From the NCBI GenBank assembly GCA_028583405.1, contig CM053253.1:677013-741012 (forward strand): DNA of 64,000 bases, given 5' to 3'. Source of the DNA: Pogonophryne albipinna. Its lineage: Eukaryota; Chordata; Actinopteri; Perciformes; Artedidraconidae. A model generated the notes under the pieces. The model had not been told where the DNA came from, ran no database searches, and saw only the letters and a program-made list of their open reading frames with translations. How positions within the stretch are numbered: the stretch's first letter is position 1; the number at the start of each line of letters is the position of its first letter. This document shows positions 21,901 through 30,070 of this stretch, in pieces. The translations under genes were made by a program, and so were the position numbers.

Positions 21901-22232
21901 TACAGGAGCTTCAAGTCACGGACAAACAGACTCAAAAACAGTTTCTACCCCTGGGCCGTCAGGCTGCTGAACCACCACACATAATGCAATAACCGTAACC
22001 ATTCTCACACATACACACACTTTTAAATGCACTTTATATACTATTTTTTATATCAATATTTTTAACTATTTATTCCCCCGTATGATTGTATGTTGTCTGT
22101 CCTATTGCCGTGTTTTTTAGTGTTATGTATTTGTTTGTATTTTTTGCACACCGGGACAGAGTTGCACTCTGAATCTCGTTAATACTCTGTGTATAATGAC
22201 AATAAAAGTCTTTAACTTAACTTAACTTAATT
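18955..22232 (+). mobile_element. Nearly full-length L2-like LINE
   Basis: A GC-rich leader begins near 18,955. It is followed by the start of ORF2 (ATG 19,179), a frameshift near 19,395, the main frame to 21,984, and a 3' UTR with CACACCGGGACAGAGTTGCA, ending ATGACAATAAAAGTC plus three CTTAA repeats at 22,216-22,232. Short tandem repeats in place of poly(A) are typical of L2-group LINEs. No ORF1 is seen. Confidence 0.75.
19179..21984 (+). pseudogene. L2-like ORF2: endonuclease + reverse transcriptase, three lesions
   Basis: The protein would nick target DNA and copy its RNA onto the nick. The frame from ATG 19,179 (basic region, RRRRERKQKRGC) runs to 19,415. Homology continues one frame over, reading SIVHKIDELEVLL, so one frameshift lies near 19,395. 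The main frame (19,420-21,837) has endonuclease motifs TESWL, VAGDFNHA and LSDHLSLLL, then RT motifs NDYRPIALTSAVMKCFERL, MLFIDFSSAFNTI, SPQECVLSPLLYTLYTHD and KFADDTTVI. In the conserved PQG motif the glycine is replaced by glutamate. A TAA at 21,835-21,837 stops the frame early; the same frame then reads IIKDSSHPGHRLFSLLP to TAA 21,982-21,984, so that stop is premature. Confidence 0.8.
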
Positions 22233-22639
22233 TTACTGTCGGGTCACTCATTACTGGATCCGCGAGCTGCATGATACTGGCATAATAGATTGCCCGATCG
22301 GGCAACCAGCAGGTGAGGCTTCATTGCCCGAGCTAAATACTAGATGGCCCCGGGCCATCGGGCAGTCCTTAATGTCGAGCCCTGCTTTTTAACAATGTGA
22401 CAATGATGATACCGGAATGGCTTTTTGTCTCGTGTTTTGAGTGCTTGTTTATACAGTGATTCCAGTGGTCTTAGAGCTGTAGAGTGTGCATTAGACCAGC
22501 TGATCAGACAGTAGTAGATGTGGGAGAGGACCATTGAGTGAAGGTATAGCTTAGCTGCTGCAGATGATAGGAAGTTTCTAATGTATCTGTAATTTGACAG
22601 ATTGAACTTTACTTTATTGCAGATCTTTTTGATATAGAG
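22233..22639 (-). mobile_element. DNA-element fragment and minus-strand LINE fragment
   Basis: 22,245-22,384 contains GCCCGATCGGGCAACC and ends AATGTCGAGCCCTGC, like a hAT end. 22,534-22,390 on the minus strand reads MVLSHIYYCLISWSNAHSTA and LYKQALKTRDKKPFRYHHC, a reverse transcriptase thumb/C-terminal segment of a CR1/L2-group LINE. The LINE continues to the hAT MITE at 22,640 and probably resumes after 23,004. Confidence 0.5.
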
Positions 22640-22996
22640 CAGTGCTTCTCAAAGTGTGGTCCGCGGACCACTGGTTGTCTGTGAGCGCCCCCTAGTGGTC
22701 CGTGAGTACATTGGTAAAATTTCACATTTGAAATAAATAAATACATTTAAGTTTTCCGCACTCTCGCGGGAATATCTCCGCAATGGAGCGAGGTTAAGTT
22801 TCACTTTCAATTGCATGATATAGCCCAGCGCAACACCTTCATCACATGTTGCCACTTGTTTGTACCATTTTCAGGCGATTTGTAATCTGTTCGAGAAAAA
22901 CAATGTGTTTTTTTTATATTTGTGGAGTTAGGTGGTCCGCAAGTTTTTTTTTATTGGTTAAGTGGTCCTTGGTATGAAAAAGTTTGAGAAACACTG
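22640..22996. mobile_element. hAT-like MITE, 357 bp, 8-bp target duplication
   Basis: Ends CAGTGCTTCTCAAAGTGTGG and TTTGAGAAACACTG are imperfect inverted repeats, flanked by ATATAGAG at 22,632-22,639 and 22,997-23,004. It contains GTGGTCCGCGGACCACTGG and no coding sequence. It is inserted in the minus-strand LINE fragment. Confidence 0.8.
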
Positions 22997-23297
22997 ATAT
23001 AGAGGAACTAAGACTTTCTACACGGACCACTATTGCGGTAAGCATGTTGTAACTTCCGGTTGTTGTTGTTGTCATCTCCGGGTATCCCGTGTGCCTGTTC
23101 TGTTGCTGATAGCTTATTATCTTAACTTAATCGATCGTTTTAAAACTCTTGATCACGGCAACTGCCTGACGTTGTAATCACACGTTACTACAGCTTAAGC
23201 ACTCACAACTCTCCTTCTCTTAGCGACTGTAATTCCACAGTTGCCTACACTCTTTTCGGGTTTGCTAACGGTAGCTACTTTAGCTTGATAGCTAGCC

Positions 23298-24155
23298 ATG
23301 GCTCTTTCCCCACCCTCGGGTGCTATTTCCTGCTCTTCCTGTCTCATGTTTGGTTACTTCCCTACCTCCTTTACTGGTACCGGTACATGTGTTAAATGTA
23401 GTATAGTTGTTAGGTTGGAGGCGGGAATCATAGCCATAGAAGCCCGGCTCCGCATCTTAGAAAGTAACTCAGCTACAGTAAAGCCCAAGTTAGCCGGTGC
23501 GGACCGGCAAAAGGTAGCTCCTCTTAGCCGTCCCCCGGCAACTCCCGAGCAGCAGGGAGACTGGGTGACTGTTCAGAAGGGGCATAACGCGAAACCCGCA
23601 GGTCCCCACCAACCCGTTCACGTATCTAACAGATATTCCCCACTCAGCGAGACACCCGCTGAGAAGCCAACTCTGGTTATTGGTAGCTCTATTATGAGAC
23701 ACGTGAATTTAGAGACCAAAGCCTCCACAGTCACATGCATTCCGGGGGCCAGAGCGGGCGACGTTGAGGCGCATCTTAAACTGCTGGCTAAAAATAAACG
23801 TAAATACAGTAGGATTGTTATTCACGTCGGTGGTAATGATGTTCGTTTACGCCAATCAGAATGCACCAAACTTAATGTGGAGTCGGTGTGTAGTTATGCT
23901 AAAACAATGTCGGACACCGTAATCTTCTCTGGTCCCCTCCCCAATCTGATCAATGATGACATGTATAGCCGCATGTCATCATTTCAGCGCTGGTTGTCTT
24001 GGTGGTGCCCAGCAAACAATGTGGGCTTCGTAAATAATTGGACAGCCTTCTGGGGAAAACCTGATCTGATTAAGAGAGACGGCATTCATCCTACTTTGGA
24101 AGGTGCAAATCTCATTTCGGCAAACATTTCAGGGCTTTGTGGACTTAATCCATGA
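23298..24155 (+). CDS. LINE ORF1 protein with SGNH/GDSL-esterase-like domain
   Basis: The ATG frame encodes 285 residues. Near the N-terminus two CxxC pairs (C12/C15, C31/C34) suggest a small zinc-binding module, followed by a short helical, possibly coiled-coil, segment (residues 36-57). A proline-rich linker leads to an SGNH-hydrolase-like domain: block I VIGSSIMRHV (127-136; GSS instead of GDS), HVGGND (176-181), and DGIHPTLEGANLI (from D261, H264), giving a plausible Ser-Asp-His arrangement. CR1/L2-group LINEs are known to encode ORF1 proteins with PHD-like and esterase domains. The frame is intact and ends just before ORF2 in the same frame. Confidence 0.8.
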   Translation: MALSPPSGAISCSSCLMFGYFPTSFTGTGTCVKCSIVVRLEAGIIAIEARLRILESNSATVKPKLAGADRQKVAPLSRPPATPEQQGDWVTVQKGHNAKPAGPHQPVHVSNRYSPLSETPAEKPTLVIGSSIMRHVNLETKASTVTCIPGARAGDVEAHLKLLAKNKRKYSRIVIHVGGNDVRLRQSECTKLNVESVCSYAKTMSDTVIFSGPLPNLINDDMYSRMSSFQRWLSWWCPANNVGFVNNWTAFWGKPDLIKRDGIHPTLEGANLISANISGLCGLNP

Positions 24156-24206
24156 CAAACTGGAGTTGAGACCAGGAGGCGGAGTCGCAGTCTTACACGC
24201 TTCTCT

Positions 24207-25980
24207 GTGCTCTCTCCTAGGCAGTCATCCATAGGAATCCCGAACCCAATAAAATACCCAATATTAACGGTGTGTGTGTCTGCCCAAGGACAATTAAAGG
24301 TAAAACCTAATAGAGGTGTCATACATAATAACATAATAAAAGTAAATGTAACAACTACTACAGTGCAACAAAACTGGAAGATTAAATGTGGTCTCTTAAA
24401 CATAAGATCTCTAGCATCTAAAGCAATATTGGTAAATGATTTAATATCAGATTATAATATTGATATATGCTGTCTCACTGAAACTTGGTTGAGACATGAA
24501 GAATATGTCAGCATAAATGAGGCCACTCCACCCAGCCATATCAATACTCATATTGCCCGAGGCGTGGGCCGAGGAGGTGGAGTTGCAGCAATCTTTGACT
24601 CAAGTTTACTTATCAATACTAAACCAAAATTAAATTATACCTCCTTTGAAAGTCTCGTTTTTAGTCTTACGCATCCGACCTGGAAAACTAATATTACACT
24701 AGATAGTAAACTAGAATGCTTTTCAGCCATAAACCTTGAACAATTAAATTCAATGATTCTCTCTTCTAAACCATCAACGTGTATGTTAGACCCAATTCCA
24801 ACTAAGCTGTTGAAGGAAGTTTTTCCATTAATTAGCACTTCTTTATTAAATATTATGAATATGTCTTTATTATCAGGCTATGTTCCACAAAAAGCAGTCG
24901 CAAAACAGTTGTGTGATTACTTAAAAAACAATGATTTATTTGAAGATTTTCAGTCTGGCTTTAGAACACATCATAGCACAAAGACAGCTCTGGTTAAAGT
25001 CACAAATGACATTCTAATAGCCTTAGACAAGGGACTTGTCTCTATTCTTGTTTTGCTCGATCTCAGTGCTGCATTTGATACTATCGACCATGATATCCTA
25101 TTGCAAAGACTAGAGCACTTAGTTAACATACAGGGAACTGCTTTAGGCTGGTTTAGGTCCTATCTATCTGAACGCTCTCAGTTTGTACGTGTCAACGATG
25201 AATCTTCCACGCAAACCAAAGTTAGCCATGGAGTGCCACAGGGCTCAGTGCTCGGACCTATTTTGTTCACATTATATATGCTTCCGTTAGGCAATATTAT
25301 AAGGAATCATTCTGTAAACTTTCATTGTTATGCGGATGATACTCAACTATATTTATCAATCAAGCCTGATGAAATTAATCATCTAAATAAAATTCAAGAC
25401 TGCCTCAAGGACTTAAAAATGTGGATGACCTTACATTTTTTGATGTTAAACACGACCAAAACTGAAGTTATTGTACTTGGCCCGAAGAATCTACGAAACA
25501 AATTATCTAAAGATATACTAACTATGGATGGCATTAATTTGGCCTCCAGTGAGACTGTAAGGAATCTTGGTGCTATATTTGATCAGGATTTATCCTTTAA
25601 CGCCCACATAAAATCAATTTCAAGGACCGCCTACTTCCATCTACGTAACATTGCAAAAATCAGGCATATCTTGCCTCAAAACGATGCAGAGAAACTAGTC
25701 CATGCATTTGTTACTTCAAGGCTGGATTATTGTAACTCCTTATTATCAGGGTGTACCAAGAAGTCAGTCAAGTCGCTTCAGCTGATTCAAAATGCTGCAG
25801 CTCGTGTACTAACCAGAGTTAGGAAAAGGGACCACATTACTCCTGTTCTGGCTGCCTTACACTGGCTCCCTATAGAACACAGGATAGAATTTAAAATTCT
25901 TCTTCTCGCCTACAAAGCCCTTAATGGGCAGGCGCCATCTTACCTTAAAGAACTCATTATACCCTACTGTCCTACTAGGG
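24207..25980 (+). pseudogene. LINE ORF2, first part: internally deleted endonuclease-RT, cut by hAT
   Basis: The frame is open with no stop, but parts are missing in frame. Endonuclease sequence runs from CGLLNIRSLASKAI through CLTETWLRHEEY and GRGGGVAAIFDSSLL to LTHPTWKT, then jumps to pre-RT linker (NITLDSKLECFSAINLEQL), losing the region that should hold GDFN and SDH. A second jump after MSLLSGYVPQKAVAKQLC removes the KPLLKK/NYRPIS motif. Later RT motifs remain: LLDLSAAFDTIDHDILL, SHGVPQGSVLGPILFTLY, CYADDTQLYL. The C-terminal TRLDYCNSLL, LQLIQNAAARVLTRV and ALHWLPIEHRIEFKILLL are intact up to CPTR at 25,980. The start is not an ATG and is uncertain. Confidence 0.75.
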
Positions 25981-26132
25981 CAGGGGTGCCCACACTTTTT
26001 GGGCCGGTGGGCTACTTTTTAAATGACTAGCTCACCGAGGTCTACCAACCAAAAATAAAATCCCAAATTGCAAGGGGCTGAATAACACGTTTTATGTATA
26101 CATGGGATAACTACAACAACTCTATTTGGGTT

Positions 26133-26529
26133 TGTGATGCCCCTGTGGGTTCATCAGTAGAGAGGAGGTGGCTGTGCTGTGGTGATTGGTGATTGGTGAT
26201 TGCAGTAACTCAGGGCACCTGGGTCTGGTGTCCTGCAGCTATTTAACGCCTCTCTGCTCCTCTCTGTTCTCTCTCTGCTTCTCCCTGCAGGCACACCGGT
26301 TTTGTTGAGTATGATAGGAGTTTATTCAGTTGCTTTACTTTGTGCACTTCAACACTCTCACACACATACATGTCCATACAATCCTCACCCTGCATTTACA
26401 TTACTGATACCACTGACTTCCACACCTCATACTTTACTGGTTTTGACTTGTTTGTCTTAAACACCATTACCTACCCGTTGATATGTTGTGTCTCCTTTTT
26501 GTTGTGGCCTTTTGAGCCAGGTCGCAACA
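26133..26529 (+). repeat. 5' LTR (397 bp)
   Basis: Begins TGTGATGCCCCTGTGGG and ends GAGCCAGGTCGCAACA. A TATA-like CTATTTAACG at about 26,239 could be the core promoter, followed by a pyrimidine-rich stretch. GATTGGTGATTGGTGATT at 26,180-26,200 holds three tandem CCAAT-box-like copies in inverse orientation (ATTGG). Confidence 0.9.
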
Positions 26530-26531
26530 AA

Positions 26532-26544
26532 TGGGGGCTCGTCC
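26532..26544 (+). other. Primer-binding site, tRNA-Pro type
   Basis: TGGGGGCTCGTCC begins two bases after the 5' LTR. It matches the first 13 bases of the well-known tRNA-Pro primer-binding sequence used by gammaretroviruses and some gypsy elements; after that the match is lost. Confidence 0.75.
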
Positions 26545-27099
26545 AACGGGTTATTTGTTTAAAAAGTTTGTGTAGTGCTCAGAGCACATGGTGTCATTGA
26601 GCAGCTGATTAATTGTTGTGGTCCAGCTGTGTGCTGGCTTGTCGCTGCTATTTGGGGGACACATCATGTCTTTTGGGTTTTAGGAGGCTGTAGTGTTTGA
26701 CATGTCGTCAGGTTTTGTGTGCCAATCAGAAGGTAAGATGTTGCTGTTTGTTACGCTTTTGTAAAAGAGATTTTCCCCGCTAGGCTTAAGTGGCGTTTCC
26801 CCTTGGGTTGCGTCTGTTTTTTTTTTTTTTTTCATAGTGTTGTGGCGACGTGGTTAGTGTCAGCTGTTTTCGGACAGCTGTCTCGGGGGCACGTCCGCGT
26901 GAGTTCTTGGTGTTACATGCGTGCAGGTTGCTCCATAACTCCGCCGGGTTCCAGTGCGTAATTACCCACCGCAAGCCACATGAAGACTAGGTGAGATTAG
27001 GAAGATTTTGTTTAGGCAGTTTGGGGGAAATTCTCTGTTGGGTTAATCTTATGCCCATGCGTGTTGGCAGGTTAATACTTTGCTTTCTGATTGGTTATT

Positions 27100-29277
27100 A
27101 TGACTTCTTTGTCAGCGTTTGTGGATGCGCCCTCAGTGTCTTTCTTAGATGATTGCCAGAAGGCGCAGTTGGTCGAAATAGCAGAGCACTATAACATTGC
27201 TGTTGTGGGGAGCAAGCGGAAACATGACATTAAAACTGTCATTGTGTCATCTTTGTTTGAGCAGGGGGTGTTGCAGAAGAGTGAGTCTGGTGCAGCAGGG
27301 TTCGTGCCGGTAGTGGTTCAGACAGCTGGTTTAACGTTCGAGCAGCAAAAGGAGCTTTTGGCCATGCAGTTTGATCAGGAGAGATTGCGGTTGGAGTTGA
27401 GGTTGGAGCAGGAGAAGTTGCAGTTGGAGATAAGGGGTCAGCAGCAGGAGGTAGAGAAGCGTTTAGAGGTGGAGAAGGTGCTGGAGGTGGAAAAGATGAA
27501 ATGTGAGGTGGAACATGCTAGATTACGGCTGATGGGAGAGGGCAAGTTTTCTCCAGGGGAGGATGGTGGTGATAGGTCGGCATCAGGCAGTGGCGATATC
27601 ATTTCTTACTTGCGATTAGTGCCAAAGTTCAATGAGCGTGACCCGGACATTTTTTTCACTCTATTTGAACGCATAGCAGAGGCAAGAAACTGGTCAGATT
27701 CGGACAGAGTGCTGTTACTTCAGTGTGTACTCACTGGGCGAGCACAGGAAGCCTATTCAGCTGTTTGTGGCGAAAATGCTTTGGACTATGATAGAGTAAA
27801 ATCAGCGGTGTTGAAGTCTTACGAACTGGTTCCTGAAGCGTATCGTCAAAGGTTCAGAAGTTGGGTCAAGGGAGATAAACAGACACATGTGGAGTTTATC
27901 CGTGATTTAACTTCTCATTTTCAGCGCTGGTGCGCGGCAGAAAAGGTTGCAAGTTTTGACGGTCTTTGTGAGCTCATTGTCTTGGAACAATTTAAAGACA
28001 TTCTCCCTCAGCGTGTGGCCACTTATGTGAATGAACAGAAGCCTTCCACCGCGTTTAGAGCTGCTGAATTAGCGGACGATTTTGTGTTGACACATAAGGG
28101 CAGTTTTACTGAGAAGTATTCTAGGGGTGATTGGAAACGTGGAGAAGACAATGGCTATGCCCGCGGTGGTGCAAAGTTTTCACCAGGCTCCTCCCGTAGA
28201 TTTGTAGGTCCAGGGCGATCCGAGGGCGCCAGAGTGGGCCAATGTCATTATTGCCGAGAAGAGGGTCATTGGAAGGAGCGGTGTCCGTTGCTGGAACCTG
28301 AGGGGAAGCCTCGTTCTTCATCACATGCTCCAGCCATGTGTTGTTCTGCCGTTTTGGTTAAAAAGCCGCAGGGTGTAAGATCGGGCATGGTGCCTGTTAA
28401 GAAGCTGGTTTGTGCCGACTTGGAGGTGGGTTCTGTTTTTGAGCCGTTCATAACGGAAGCCGTTGTATCAATGGTCGGTAGTGACAAGTATGTTCCGATT
28501 AAGGTGTTGCGTGACACAGCAGCTAGATACTCATTTATTGTTGAGTCCGTGTTGCCTTTTTCGTCAGAGACAGAAACAGGGGATTTTGTGCTGATGAGGG
28601 GCATGGAGATGGGCTTGATTCCTGTGCAACGTCATACAGTAGTGCTGGATTGTGAGCTGGTACGGGGAGTTGTGTCTATCGGCGTGCGTCCCGCGTTGCC
28701 ACTTGATGGGGTACAGATGATTTTGGGCAACGATCTAGCTGGTAGTGCTGTGTGGGCGGGTGTGCCACCGCCTGTGGTGATTTCCAGGCCGTTGGCATCT
28801 GTAGAGCCAGATGAGAGCGGTTTGCAATTTCCAAGTGTGTCTCCAGTTTATACTGTTACGCGTGCGCAGAGCCGTAGGATGTCGACTGGCCTGCCTGTTT
28901 CGGAGTCTGGAAAATGTGGTCCAGCACGGTCCTTGGACTTTGAGATCGAGACAAAGAAGAAGGAGAAGAAAAAAGAGAGGAAACCCTGCAAAGCGAACAA
29001 GAGGAGGCCGAAGAAGAGGAGGCCGAAGAAGAGGAGGCCGAAGAAGAGGAGGCCGAAGGAGGTCGGCGCGCCCAAGAGGCCGATGAGCGCCTACATGCTG
29101 TGGCTCAACGCCAGCCAACCCAAGGAGGAGTGGGACAGTGGCGGAGGAGGAGCGTCCTCCAGTCCTAAGAAGGAAATTAAAAAAGCTGGAATTAAGAAGG
29201 ATATTGGGTTGTCGTGGATCCCTTTGGGGCCCCGTCTTAAGGGGGGGGCTGTGATGCCCCTGTGGGTTCATCAGTAG
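27100..29277 (+). CDS. Gag-protease-like polyprotein fused in frame to SSRP1/HMG-box-like sequence
   Basis: The ATG at 27,100 opens 725 codons ending inside the 3' LTR. In order: an N-terminal region; a charged helical segment (about 80-150, repeats of EKxxLEVEK); a capsid region with SCAN-like C-terminal half (about 170-330; AYRQRFRSWVKGDKQTHVEF, LIVLEQFKDILPQRVATYV); a zinc knuckle CHYCREEGHWKERC near 381; a retropepsin-like part with DTAA near 471 (usually DTGA) and ILGND near 540. Instead of pol, the frame enters a lysine-rich stretch, four KKRRP units (about 634-653), then APKRPMSAYMLWLNAS near 656, which matches the HMG-box start of the histone chaperone subunit SSRP1, then KEEWD and a Gly/Ser-rich tail. 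The HMG box itself is largely deleted. The final WIPLGPRLKGG looks like retroelement sequence. Confidence 0.85.
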   Translation: MTSLSAFVDAPSVSFLDDCQKAQLVEIAEHYNIAVVGSKRKHDIKTVIVSSLFEQGVLQKSESGAAGFVPVVVQTAGLTFEQQKELLAMQFDQERLRLELRLEQEKLQLEIRGQQQEVEKRLEVEKVLEVEKMKCEVEHARLRLMGEGKFSPGEDGGDRSASGSGDIISYLRLVPKFNERDPDIFFTLFERIAEARNWSDSDRVLLLQCVLTGRAQEAYSAVCGENALDYDRVKSAVLKSYELVPEAYRQRFRSWVKGDKQTHVEFIRDLTSHFQRWCAAEKVASFDGLCELIVLEQFKDILPQRVATYVNEQKPSTAFRAAELADDFVLTHKGSFTEKYSRGDWKRGEDNGYARGGAKFSPGSSRRFVGPGRSEGARVGQCHYCREEGHWKERCPLLEPEGKPRSSSHAPAMCCSAVLVKKPQGVRSGMVPVKKLVCADLEVGSVFEPFITEAVVSMVGSDKYVPIKVLRDTAARYSFIVESVLPFSSETETGDFVLMRGMEMGLIPVQRHTVVLDCELVRGVVSIGVRPALPLDGVQMILGNDLAGSAVWAGVPPPVVISRPLASVEPDESGLQFPSVSPVYTVTRAQSRRMSTGLPVSESGKCGPARSLDFEIETKKKEKKKERKPCKANKRRPKKRRPKKRRPKKRRPKEVGAPKRPMSAYMLWLNASQPKEEWDSGGGGASSSPKKEIKKAGIKKDIGLSWIPLGPRLKGGAVMPLWVHQ
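29239..29249 (+). other. Polypurine tract
   Basis: AAGGGGGGGGC stands directly before the 3' LTR, where plus-strand DNA synthesis is primed in LTR elements. Confidence 0.8.
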
Positions 29278-29646
29278 AGAGGAGGTGGCTGTGCTGTGGT
29301 GATTGGTGATTGGTGATTGCAGTAACTCAGGGCACCTGGGTCTGGTGTCCTGCAGCTATTTAACGCCTCTCTGCTCCTCTCTGTTCTCTCTCTGCTTCTC
29401 CCTGCAGGCACACCGGTTTTGTTGAGTATGATAGGAGTTTATTCAGTTGCTTTACTTTGTGCACTTCAACACTCTCACACACATACATGTCCATACAATC
29501 CTCACCCTGCATTTACATTACTGATACCACTGACTTCCACACCTCATACTTTACTGGTTTTGACTTGTTTGTCTTAAACACCATTACCTACCCGTTGATA
29601 TGTTGTGTCTCCTTTTTGTTGTGGCCTTTTGAGCCAGGTCGCAACA
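29250..29646 (+). repeat. 3' LTR (397 bp)
   Basis: Same length and, by eye, same sequence as the 5' LTR. The polyprotein ORF stops 28 bases inside it (TAG 29,275-29,277). GGGTT follows as target duplication. Confidence 0.9.
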
Positions 29647-29689
29647 GGGTTCTTGAACAGAAACAAATACATGAATACATAAAACTAAA

Positions 29690-29943
29690 ATGGCATGTTA
29701 ACCGCTCTCTATTTCTCTCTCTCTCTGTTAAGAAACACATAACAAGCAGGCTAAGAAACCACTCTCCATGTCCTGAAATCTTAAACATAAAACACAAATA
29801 TAAGTACAAGGAATACAATAAACGAGTAGAACACTCAACTTAGACACCAGACTCAAATGGGTCCTATGAACAGTCTCTCAAAGTTATAATGATATATACA
29901 TAGGTCCAATATAGGCATGTTAACTCTCTCTCTCTCTCTCTCT

Positions 29944-29977
<34 letters not shown>

Positions 29978-30070
29978 CTGACTGTCCCTTAATTTCCCTG
30001 TTAAGAAACACATAAAAACAAGCAGGGTAAGAAACCTCTCTCCATGGTCCTGATATAATGCTGCAAAACA
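29690..30070. repeat. Tandem duplication with (CT)n arrays in the hAT 3' region
   Basis: GGCATGTTAAC, a CT run, CTGTTAAGAAACACATAA, AAGCAG and CTCTCCATG occur in the same order at 29,690-29,780 and 29,913-30,045. The second copy has a longer CT array (29,923-29,983). The transposase ORF runs through the second copy, giving its C-terminus a string of alternating Glu-Arg. Confidence 0.7.

Larger units (their letters stand above)
26133..29646 (+). mobile_element. Gypsy-type LTR retrotransposon without pol, carrying SSRP1-like sequence
   Basis: Two 397-bp LTRs (26,133-26,529 and 29,250-29,646) begin TGTGATGCCC and end GTCGCAACA. GGGTT flanks the element at 26,128-26,132 and 29,647-29,651. A tRNA-Pro-like primer site and a purine tract stand at the expected places. 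One ORF (27,100-29,277) covers gag and protease-like sequence, but no reverse transcriptase, RNase H or integrase is present, so it must depend on proteins from a complete relative. The LTRs show no difference by eye, implying recent insertion. Confidence 0.9.

Noticed and set aside
28735..29271. 178-codon minus-strand frame opposite the polyprotein
   Set aside because: Shadow of the Lys/Arg-rich coding strand; leucine/proline repeats mirror the KKRRP units.
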